20,540 nucleotides of DNA from SFJ001 sp045118955. GTDB lineage: Bacteria > Bacillota > Clostridia > Oscillospirales > Ruminococcaceae. The notes beneath the pieces are model-generated. The model saw only the letters and a list, made by a program, of their open reading frames with translations, was not told the DNA's origin and did no database searches. A program made the translations under genes and the position numbers. The stretch is taken from positions 1 to 20,540 of the forward strand of contig JBGVKB010000017.1 of NCBI GenBank assembly GCA_045118955.1, in the 5' to 3' direction. Below are positions 8,257 to 14,653 of the stretch, one piece after another (position 1 is the first letter of the stretch; every line of letters starts with the position of its first letter).

Positions 8257-8880
8257 GTGCGGATACTGGCGGTCGCGGATACGGAGTGCAAATCCCTGCG
8301 GGAGCACTACCGCCCGGAGTATATGCGGCAGATCGATCTGGTGCTGGCCTGCGGCGATCTGGACGCCGACTACCTGACCTTTTTGGCGGACGTGGTGCAT
8401 GGGCCGGTGCTGTATGTACACGGCAACCACGACGAGAATTTCCACAAAGCCCCGCCCGAGGGCTGCATCTGCATTGAGGATCGGGTGTTTGAGTACCGCG
8501 GGGTGCGCATTCTGGGGCTGGGCGGCTCCAAGCGGTACCGCGCCGGCCCCCACCAGTACACCGAGCGGGAGATGCGCCACCGGGTGCGCCGGCTCTGGTG
8601 GACGCTGCACCGCCGGGGCGGGTTCGACATCCTGCTGACCCACGCCCCCGCGCTGGGGCTGCACGACGGGGCCGACCTGCCCCACAGCGGCTTCGACTGC
8701 TTCAACCGGCTGTTGGAGCGGTACCGTCCCCGGTACTTCCTGCACGGCCATGTCCACCAGCGGTACGGCGGCGGCTTTGTGCGACGGGACGACCGGGGCG
8801 CGACCCGGGTCATCAACGCGGACGGACAATACCTGTTTGATTACGAGACCGGCACCGAATACCGGGCCACCCTGTGGTGA
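8257..8880 (+). CDS. Metallophosphoesterase, calcineurin-like, with variant first motif
   Basis: This 207-residue protein starts at GTG 8257, with AAGGGAGGGA just upstream and 32 bases after the BMP-fusion stop. It carries the metallophosphoesterase motif series: D8-T-E10 in place of the usual D-x-H, G33-D34, G56-N57-H58-D59, H129 (THAP) and G164-H165-V166-H167. All other di-metal ligands are present, so hydrolysis is likely; the His-to-Glu change could shift metal preference. The length and compact fold resemble YfcE-like phosphodiesterases or protein phosphatases, but the substrate cannot be told. No signal or membrane segment is seen. Its place between a BMP nucleoside-binding-type protein and a YbjN-like protein suggests a cytoplasmic nucleotide or phosphoprotein substrate, which is inference. 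Confidence 0.88.
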   Translation: MRILAVADTECKSLREHYRPEYMRQIDLVLACGDLDADYLTFLADVVHGPVLYVHGNHDENFHKAPPEGCICIEDRVFEYRGVRILGLGGSKRYRAGPHQYTEREMRHRVRRLWWTLHRRGGFDILLTHAPALGLHDGADLPHSGFDCFNRLLERYRPRYFLHGHVHQRYGGGFVRRDDRGATRVINADGQYLFDYETGTEYRATLW

Positions 8881-8903
8881 GCCGCGCCGGAGAGGAGAGA
8901 GCC

Positions 8904-9323
8904 ATGGAGAAGATCATTGACCGGCTGTGCAGACAGCTTGAGGAGAACAAGTACCGGTTCCGCCGGTTCAACGCCCCGGACGGCACCGAGGGCATCACCC
9001 TTACCTTTAAAGGACACAATCTGGACGGCGTGAAGGTACACGTCCGGGCCGACCGGGACAACGCCAGCTTCGCGGTGCGCTGCTTTGACGTGTGCAAGGT
9101 GCCCGAGGGCCGCCGCGCCGCGCTGGAGCATCTCATCAATGAGCTGAACTGCAAGCGGCGGTGGTTCCACTTTTACATCGACCCGGAGGGCAGCGTGAAC
9201 GCCGCCTGCGACGCCATCGTAGCCCCTGCCACCGCCGGCCCGGTGGGGCAGGAGCTGATCCTGCGCTGCGTGGGCGCGGTGGACGACTGCTACCCCGACC
9301 TGATGAAGGAGCTGTGGGGCTGA
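8904..9323 (+). CDS. YbjN-domain-like protein
   Basis: This is a 139-residue soluble protein. I place the start at ATG 8904, with a GGAGAGGAGAG site upstream; an in-frame upstream start at 8874 would overlap the phosphoesterase end and has no site. The layout fits the YbjN / type III secretion chaperone-like fold: an N-terminal helix (IIDRLCRQLEEN), several strands (ITLTFKGHNL, VKVHVRAD, FAVRCFDVC), a central helix (ALEHLINELN), strands with RWFHFYIDPEGSVNAACDA and a C-terminal helix after a DDCYPDLMKEL segment. YbjN proteins are thought to bind partner proteins and influence signalling; no enzyme motif is seen. It ends the three-gene unit, followed after 37 bases by a terminator. Family placement is moderate, function unknown. 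Confidence 0.72.
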   Translation: MEKIIDRLCRQLEENKYRFRRFNAPDGTEGITLTFKGHNLDGVKVHVRADRDNASFAVRCFDVCKVPEGRRAALEHLINELNCKRRWFHFYIDPEGSVNAACDAIVAPATAGPVGQELILRCVGAVDDCYPDLMKELWG

Positions 9324-9360
9324 GCCTTAGACCCCGCGCAAAACCGAACAACGAGCGCCA

Positions 9361-9398
9361 AAGCACCCCCGGCACACGCCTGCCGGGGGTGCTTTTTT
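9361..9398 (+). terminator. Rho-independent terminator after the YbjN-like gene
   Basis: A 14-bp perfect stem, AAGCACCCCCGGCA (9361-9374) with its complement (9381-9394), has a 6-base loop and a run of six T. It isolates the BMP-fusion unit from the heat-shock operon. Bases 9399-9482 hold nothing else that I can recognise. Confidence 0.95.
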
Positions 9399-9482
9399 CG
9401 CGCTTGTTCGCCCGGCGAGGGTATGTTTGCGAAGCGTTTGGGAAGAATTTTTGAAGCGATTATGAATTTTTCGGCGGGACTC

Positions 9483-9510
9483 TTGACATCGGGGATTTCT
9501 GGGGTAGAAT
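9483..9510 (+). promoter_or_regulatory. Sigma-A promoter of the hrcA operon
   Basis: TTGACA (9483-9488) and TAGAAT (9505-9510) have a 16-bp spacer. The expected start lies within the CIRCE element. No second promoter was found ahead of grpE, dnaK or dnaJ, so this one probably serves all four genes. Confidence 0.88.
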
Positions 9511-9514
9511 AGTG

Positions 9515-9541
9515 TTAGCACTCAGAGAGATAGAGTGCTAA
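9515..9541 (+). promoter_or_regulatory. CIRCE operator (HrcA-binding site)
   Basis: TTAGCACTC, nine bases, then GAGTGCTAA matches the CIRCE consensus at all 18 arm positions. It lies over the transcription start and 36 bases ahead of hrcA. HrcA binding here represses the operon until unfolded proteins titrate GroEL, per the established Bacillus model. Confidence 0.98.
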
Positions 9542-9576
9542 CAGAGAACGACAACGACGAAGCGAGGTGACCGGGT

Positions 9577-10611
9577 ATGACGATGGACGAACGAAAGCGG
9601 CGGGTGCTGCAGGCCATCGTTGCCCTGTACGCGCTGGACGGTGAGCCGGTCGGCTCCGGGCTGCTGAGCAGCTATCTGGATCTGTCGGTGTCCAGCGCCA
9701 CGCTGCGCAACGAGATGGCCGCCCTGACCAAGCTGGGTCTGCTGGAGCAGCCCCACACCAGCGCGGGCCGGGTGCCCAGCGCAAAGGGCTACCGCTATTA
9801 TCTGGACAATCTGCTCTGCGCGGACGGTCAGCTTCCCGAGGAGGAGCGCCGCACCATCGACGCCATCTTCGACGGGCTGGATCACGAGCCGGAGCATCTG
9901 GCACAGGGCGCGGCCCGTGCGCTGGCAAAGCACACCGGGCTGGCCGCAGCGGTCACCACCCCCCGGGCGGACGATCTGTGCATCGCCCACTTTGAGGTGG
10001 TGCAGGTGGGCCGCTACTCGGCGGCGGTGCTGGGCGTCACCAGCGCCGGCGGCGTGTGTACCCGGGTAGCCCGGGTGGAGCGGGGTCTGTCCCGCCAGCA
10101 GGCGGCGCAGGTGGCCGCGGTGCTGAACCAGAGCCTCACCTTCGTCTCCCCCGCCGACCTCAGCCCCCGGCTGATGGCCGCCATGGGCGCGGCCCTCGGG
10201 GCGGACGGCCTCACCCTCAGCCCGGTGCTGCTGGCCGCAGCGGCGCTGCTGCAGGAGGCGGTGCTGCCCAAGGCCTATCTGGAGGGTCAGCAGGCCCTGC
10301 TGAAATGGCCGGAGCTGGCACCCTCGGTGAGCAGCCTGCTGCAGACCTTCGACGACGGCGAGGCCGCCCGGCGGCTGCTGTCCCCCGCAGGCAAGCGCAC
10401 CGCCGTCAAGCTGGGCGGCGATCTGGAAGACCCCATGCCGGGCATCTGCATCATGAGCAGCCGGTATCTGGCGGGCGGCGGCCTGACCGGAAATCTGGCC
10501 CTCATCGGCACCAACCGGATGCCCTTTGAAGCACTGATGCCCCGTCTGGAATACTTTGCCCGCAGGCTCGGGCATTGTATGACCGGCAGAACACAGGAGG
10601 ATTACGCATGA
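9577..10611 (+). CDS. hrcA: Heat-inducible transcription repressor HrcA
   Basis: This 344-residue repressor of class I heat-shock genes has ATG at 9577 with a GAGGTG site 7 bases upstream; a second ATG two codons later is less well spaced. The N-terminal winged helix (about 1-75) is typical: RKRRVLQAIVALY, then SVSSATLRNEMAALTKLGLL, then HTSAGRVPSAKGYRYYLD. The rest is the GAF-like dimerisation and inserted domain of the family, with the C-terminal GNLALIGTNRMPFEALMPRL block. Length matches the usual 340-350. It binds the CIRCE site upstream and so controls itself and grpE-dnaK-dnaJ. Its TGA overlaps the grpE ATG (ATGA), giving coupled translation. No oddities are seen. Confidence 0.98.
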   Translation: MTMDERKRRVLQAIVALYALDGEPVGSGLLSSYLDLSVSSATLRNEMAALTKLGLLEQPHTSAGRVPSAKGYRYYLDNLLCADGQLPEEERRTIDAIFDGLDHEPEHLAQGAARALAKHTGLAAAVTTPRADDLCIAHFEVVQVGRYSAAVLGVTSAGGVCTRVARVERGLSRQQAAQVAAVLNQSLTFVSPADLSPRLMAAMGAALGADGLTLSPVLLAAAALLQEAVLPKAYLEGQQALLKWPELAPSVSSLLQTFDDGEAARRLLSPAGKRTAVKLGGDLEDPMPGICIMSSRYLAGGGLTGNLALIGTNRMPFEALMPRLEYFARRLGHCMTGRTQEDYA

Positions 10612-11267
10612 GCGAAGAGACCAAGAACACGGCACCCCAGCCCGAGGAGGCTGCTCCCGAGGCCGAGACCGTGACCGAACCCACCCCCGCCGAGCAGCCC
10701 GCCGAAGCCGCCGAGCAGCCCGCCGAGGAGACTGCCGGGGAGGCCGAGGCCGCCGCGGAGGAGGGCGCCGAGCCGAAGAAGGGCTTCTTCGGCAAGAAGG
10801 CCGCCAAGGAGCTGGAGGCCGCCAAGGCCAAGGCCGAGGCCGCCGAAGCCGCCGCCGCTGCCGCCAAGGATCAGTGGCTGCGCACCGCCGCCGAGTACGA
10901 CAACTTCCGCCGCCGCTCGGCTGTGGAAAGGGACGCGGCCTTCAACAACGGCGTGGGCTTCGCCGTCACCCAGATCCTGACCATTCTGGACACGCTGGAG
11001 ATGGCCGCCAACGCCCCCTGCGCCGACGACAACTACAAGAAGGGCGTCGTTATGACGCTGGATAAGGCCGCCGCCGCGCTGGCCGCCCTGAAGGTGGAGG
11101 AGATCCCCGCCCAGGACCAGCCCTTTGACCCCAACCTGCACAACGCCGTGATGCAGCAGCCCGCGGCCGAGGGGCAGGAGAGCGGCACCGTCGTGCAGGT
11201 GTTCCAGAAGGGCTACCGCATCGGCGAGCGCATCATCCGCCACGCCACCGTGGTGGTGGCCGAGTAA
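10608..11267 (+). CDS. grpE: Nucleotide exchange factor GrpE
   Basis: This 219-residue co-chaperone releases ADP from DnaK. The start is ATG 10608, overlapping the hrcA stop, with an ACAGGAGG site 9 bases before it. Residues 1-56 are an acidic Glu/Pro/Ala-rich disordered head, longer than in many GrpE. A Lys-rich bend with GFFGKKAAKE leads into the Ala/Lys/Glu dimer coiled coil (about 65-110), which includes RTAAEYDNFRRRS. The four-helix part and the beta-wing domain follow with FDPNLHNAV (173-181) and the terminal GYRIGERIIRHATVVVAE. All family blocks are intact. It sits between hrcA and dnaK, which lies 153 bases downstream. Confidence 0.97.
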   Translation: MSEETKNTAPQPEEAAPEAETVTEPTPAEQPAEAAEQPAEETAGEAEAAAEEGAEPKKGFFGKKAAKELEAAKAKAEAAEAAAAAAKDQWLRTAAEYDNFRRRSAVERDAAFNNGVGFAVTQILTILDTLEMAANAPCADDNYKKGVVMTLDKAAAALAALKVEEIPAQDQPFDPNLHNAVMQQPAAEGQESGTVVQVFQKGYRIGERIIRHATVVVAE

Positions 11268-11297
11268 AAGCGGCCCGCCGCGAGTACCAAGACGTTC

Positions 11298-11351
11298 CGG
11301 GCCATGCGGCCCGATGAACATACCCCCAAAAAGCCCGCGTCCCCCACGCGG
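11298..11351 (+). other. Two hairpins in the grpE-dnaK spacer
   Basis: CGGGCC/GGCCCG (11298-11313, 4-base loop) and CCGCGT/ACGCGG (11335-11351, 5-base loop) lie in the 153-base spacer. Neither has a T-tract, so they are not simple terminators. Such structures mark mRNA processing points in the Bacillus dnaK operon. That role here is inference. Confidence 0.45.
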
Positions 11352-11420
11352 CTCCGCAAGCAGACACATCCCATAGAGACAAAACGTAAACTGAGTGTAT
11401 TGTAAAGGAGAGTATATACT

Positions 11421-13235
11421 ATGAGTAAGATCATCGGCATCGACCTGGGTACCACCAATAGCTGTGTGTCCGTCATCGAGGGCGGCGAGCCTGTCGTCAT
11501 CGCCAACGCCGAGGGCGCCCGCACCACCCCCTCTGTGGTGGGCTTCACCAAGACCGGCGAGCGTCTGGTGGGTCAGGTCGCCAAGCGTCAGGCCATCACC
11601 AACCCCGACCGCACCATCAGCTCCATCAAGCGCGAGATGGGCACCAACAACAAGGTCACCATCGACGGCAAGGCCTACACCCCTCAGGAGATCAGCGCCA
11701 TGATCCTGTCCAAGCTGAAGGCGGACGCTGAGGCCTATCTGGGCGAGACCGTCACCGAGGCGGTCATCACCGTGCCTGCCTACTTCAACGACAGCCAGCG
11801 TCAGGCCACCAAGGACGCGGGCACCATCGCCGGCCTGAACGTCAAGCGCATCATCAACGAGCCCACCGCCGCCGCTCTGGCCTACGGCGTGGACAAGGAG
11901 AACGACCAGAAGATCATGGTGTACGACCTGGGCGGCGGCACCTTCGACGTGTCCATCATCGAGATGGGCGACGGCGTGACCGAGGTTCTGGCCACCAACG
12001 GCGATACCCGTCTGGGCGGCGACGACTTCGACCAGCGGATCATCGACTTCTTGGTTGCCGAGTTCAAGCGCACCGAGGGCAAGGACCTGACCGGCGAGTA
12101 CGAGGCCATGCAGCGCCTGAAGGAAGCTGCGGAGAAGGCTAAGATTGAGCTGTCCGGCATGGCTTCCACCAACATCAACCTGCCTTATATCAGCTTCGAT
12201 ATCACCGGCCCCAAGCACATGGACGTGACCCTGACCCGGGCCAAGTTCAACGAGCTGACCGCTGATCTGGTGGAGCGCACCATGAAGCCTGTCCGTCAGG
12301 CCATGGCCGACGCCGGCATCAAGGCAAGTGATCTGGACAAGGTGCTGCTGGTTGGCGGTTCCACCAGAATCCCCGCCGTGCAGGAGGCTGTCAAGTCCAT
12401 CACCGGCAAGGAAGGCTTCAAGGGCATCAACCCCGACGAGTGCGTGGCTCTGGGCGCAGCCATTCAGGGCGGCGTGCTCACCGGCGATGTCAAGGACATT
12501 CTGCTGCTGGACGTCACCCCCCTGTCCCTGGGCATTGAGACCATGGGCGGCGTGTTCACCCGTCTGATTGACCGCAACACCACCATCCCCACCAAGAAGA
12601 GCCAGATCTTCTCCACCGCTGCAGATGGCCAGACTTCCGTAGAAGTCCACGTCCTGCAGGGCGAGCGTGAAATGGCTGCCTACAACAAGACCCTGGGCAA
12701 GTTCCAGCTGACCGGCATCTCTCCCGCTCCCCGCGGCGTGCCCCAGATCGAAGTCACCTTCGATATCGATGCCAACGGTATCGTCAACGTCACCGCTACC
12801 GACAAGGGTACCGGCGCTGAGCAGCATATCACCATCACTTCCTCCACCAACCTGAGCAAAGAAGACATCGACCGCGCTGTGAAGGAAGCCGAGCAGTACG
12901 CCGCTGAGGACAAGGCCCGCAAGGAAGAGGTTGACGTCCGCAACATGGGCGACCAGATGGTTTACCAGTCCGAGAAGACCCTGTCCGAGCTGGGTGATAA
13001 GGTTTCCGACAGCGAAAAGGCTCCCGTTCAGGCCGCCGTTGAAAAGCTGAAGGAAGCACTGAAGGGCACCGATGTGGAAGCCATCAAAACTGCCACCGAC
13101 GAGTGCCAGAAGGCCTTCTACGCCATCAGCGAGAAGCTGTACCAGCAGCAGGCTCCGCAGGGCGGCGCACAGCCCAACCAGGGTGCACCTGCCGACGACG
13201 GCGTGGTGGATGCCGACTACGAAGAGGTCAACTAA
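11421..13235 (+). CDS. dnaK: Molecular chaperone DnaK (Hsp70)
   Basis: This 604-residue ATP-driven chaperone has its ATG at 11421 behind an AAAGGAGAG site. The ATPase domain (1 to about 355) shows GIDLGTTNS (6-14), VPAYFNDSQRQAT (118-130), YDLGGGTFDVS (168-178) and VLLVGGSTRIP (308-318). The hydrophobic linker is DILLLDVTPLSLG (359-371), then the beta-sandwich substrate domain with GEREMAAYNKTLG, and a helical lid from about 478. The roughly two-dozen-residue insertion near the N-terminus of Gram-negative DnaK is missing, as in Firmicutes. The tail is Gln/Gly/Pro-rich and ends DADYEEVN, Asn replacing the frequent terminal Asp. Codons GCT, CGT and GTT are commoner than in neighbours, in keeping with high expression. 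It is expressed from the CIRCE-controlled promoter and works with GrpE and DnaJ. Confidence 0.99.
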   Translation: MSKIIGIDLGTTNSCVSVIEGGEPVVIANAEGARTTPSVVGFTKTGERLVGQVAKRQAITNPDRTISSIKREMGTNNKVTIDGKAYTPQEISAMILSKLKADAEAYLGETVTEAVITVPAYFNDSQRQATKDAGTIAGLNVKRIINEPTAAALAYGVDKENDQKIMVYDLGGGTFDVSIIEMGDGVTEVLATNGDTRLGGDDFDQRIIDFLVAEFKRTEGKDLTGEYEAMQRLKEAAEKAKIELSGMASTNINLPYISFDITGPKHMDVTLTRAKFNELTADLVERTMKPVRQAMADAGIKASDLDKVLLVGGSTRIPAVQEAVKSITGKEGFKGINPDECVALGAAIQGGVLTGDVKDILLLDVTPLSLGIETMGGVFTRLIDRNTTIPTKKSQIFSTAADGQTSVEVHVLQGEREMAAYNKTLGKFQLTGISPAPRGVPQIEVTFDIDANGIVNVTATDKGTGAEQHITITSSTNLSKEDIDRAVKEAEQYAAEDKARKEEVDVRNMGDQMVYQSEKTLSELGDKVSDSEKAPVQAAVEKLKEALKGTDVEAIKTATDECQKAFYAISEKLYQQQAPQGGAQPNQGAPADDGVVDADYEEVN

Positions 13236-13245
13236 AATGCTCTCA

Positions 13246-13273
13246 TCCCGGAGGAGCGCAAGCTTCTCCGGGA
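13246..13273 (+). other. Strong hairpin with GCAA tetraloop in the dnaK-dnaJ spacer
   Basis: A 12-bp stem (13246-13257 with 13262-13273, one G-T wobble) is capped by GCAA, a GNRA-type tetraloop. It begins 11 bases after the dnaK stop. There is no T-tract, so a stabiliser or processing element of the dnaK mRNA 3' end fits better than a terminator. Confidence 0.6.
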
Positions 13274-13344
13274 GATGTTCGTAAAGAACCACACCCTGTG
13301 CTCCCTCGGAGGGGACTGCCCCATGGAATGAGGCCGGGGTGTTC

Positions 13345-13428
13345 CGGGACCACACTGTCCCGTTATTTGATGGAATTGTCTGTCGGCACATCCCAAGTCT
13401 GCTTTTCTGACAGCTCCCTTCGAGGGAG
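13345..13428 (+). other. Two further hairpins before dnaJ
   Basis: CGGGAC/GTCCCG (13345-13362) is followed by TTATTT and could act as a weak attenuating terminator. CTCCCT/AGGGAG (13414-13428, loop TCG) lies 30 bases before dnaJ. With the GCAA hairpin they make the whole 223-base spacer structured. Function is not known. Confidence 0.4.
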
Positions 13429-13458
13429 GCACGGGGTGCTGACATTGAGGTAACGCAT

Positions 13459-14607
13459 ATGGCAGATAAACGCGATTATTATGAGGTCCTTGGCGTCGAG
13501 AAAAATGCCTCGGAGGGTGAAATTAAAAAGGCTTACCGCAAGCTGGCCATGAAATACCACCCCGACCAGAACCCCGGCGACAAGGCTGCAGAAGAAAAAT
13601 TCAAAGAGATCAACGAGGCCTATGAGGTCCTGTCCGATGCGGAGAAGAAGTCCCGCTACGACCAGTTCGGCTTTGCCGGCGTGGACCCCAACTTCGGTGC
13701 AGGCGGTGGCGGCTACGGCGGCGGCTTCTCCGGCTTTGACGGCTTCGATCTGGGCAGCATTTTCGGCGATTTCTTCGGCGGCGGCGCGGCTTCCGGCAGC
13801 GGCCAGCGGAGAAATGGTCCCACCCGCGGCCAGAATCTGGGCGTAGAGCTGGAAATTACATTTGAAGAAGCAGCCTTCGGCTGTGAAAAAGAGGTTACCT
13901 TCGGCCGTGTAGAGCCCTGCAGCACCTGCGGCGGCAATGGCTGCAAGGCCGGCACCCAACCGGAGACCTGTTCCCGCTGCGGCGGCCGCGGCACCATCCG
14001 GACCCAGCAGAATTTCATGGGCATGACCATGCAGTCTGAAAACCCCTGCCCCACCTGCGGCGGCAAGGGCAAGCTGATCAAGGAGCCTTGCGGCACCTGT
14101 AAGGGCAAGGGCAAGGTCCGCCGGAACAAGACCATGAAGGTCCAGGTTCCCGCCGGCATCGACAATGGCCAGTCCTTCCGCCTCCGGGGCGAAGGCAACT
14201 GCGGTTCCAACGGCGGTCCCAGCGGCGACGTGCTGGTAACTGTGGAAGTCAAAGAGCATCCCCTGTTCCAGCGGGACGGCGCCAACGTCCTGTGTGAGAT
14301 GCCCATTACCTTTACCCAGGCCGCACTGGGCGCAGAAATTGAAGTTCCCACCCTGGATGGCAAGGTTCGCTACAGCATCCCCGAAGGCACCCAGACCGGC
14401 ACCACCTTCCGGCTGAAGAACAAGGGTATCCCCTATGTGGGCTACAAGAACCGTGGCGACCAGTACGTCACCGTAGTGGTCGAGACTCCCACCAAGCTGA
14501 CCAAGGAGCAGAAAGAGCTGCTGAAAAAGCTGGACGCCGCCATGGACGACGACGGCCAGCCCAAGCGCAAGGGTTTCTTTGAAAAGCTCCGGGATACATT
14601 CGATTAA
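13459..14607 (+). CDS. dnaJ: Chaperone protein DnaJ (type I Hsp40)
   Basis: This 382-residue co-chaperone stimulates DnaK ATP hydrolysis and delivers clients. ATG 13459 follows a GAGG site 8 bases upstream. The J-domain (5-70) has HPD at 34-36. A Gly/Phe-rich linker covers about 75-115. The zinc-binding region has all four CxxCxGxG motifs: C154/C157, C171/C174, C197/C200 and C211/C214. The C-terminal substrate domains and dimer helix follow, with PAGIDNGQSFRLRGEG and GDQYVTVVVETP. Nothing is missing. It ends the heat-shock operon; a bidirectional terminator lies 7 bases past the stop. Separated from dnaK by an unusually structured spacer, it may be made at a lower level than dnaK, which is inference. 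Confidence 0.98.
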   Translation: MADKRDYYEVLGVEKNASEGEIKKAYRKLAMKYHPDQNPGDKAAEEKFKEINEAYEVLSDAEKKSRYDQFGFAGVDPNFGAGGGGYGGGFSGFDGFDLGSIFGDFFGGGAASGSGQRRNGPTRGQNLGVELEITFEEAAFGCEKEVTFGRVEPCSTCGGNGCKAGTQPETCSRCGGRGTIRTQQNFMGMTMQSENPCPTCGGKGKLIKEPCGTCKGKGKVRRNKTMKVQVPAGIDNGQSFRLRGEGNCGSNGGPSGDVLVTVEVKEHPLFQRDGANVLCEMPITFTQAALGAEIEVPTLDGKVRYSIPEGTQTGTTFRLKNKGIPYVGYKNRGDQYVTVVVETPTKLTKEQKELLKKLDAAMDDDGQPKRKGFFEKLRDTFD

Positions 14608-14614
14608 ACCATAA

Positions 14615-14651
14615 AACTCCCCCAGACGGGTTCAACCCATCTGGGGGAGTT
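14615..14651. terminator. Bidirectional terminator between dnaJ and the GDPD/SLH gene
   Basis: A 12-bp stem, AACTCCCCCAGA (14615-14626) with its complement (14640-14651), extends past one mismatch by three more pairs around a TTCAA loop. A TCTTTAT tail serves dnaJ; an A-rich 5' flank gives TTTTAT for the convergent gene. Both genes end within 8 bases of it. Confidence 0.92.
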
Positions 14652-14653
14652 CT

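Noticed and set aside
6176..8829. Long minus-strand frames opposite the BMP-fusion and phosphoesterase genes
   Set aside because: They are Pro/Gly/Gln-rich shadows with no start signals; the plus-strand proteins have clear domains and ribosome sites.
10602..13445. A 947-codon minus-strand frame across grpE and dnaK
   Set aside because: It is antisense to highly conserved genes, Gly/Leu/His-rich without motifs, and is explained by codon bias of grpE and dnaK.
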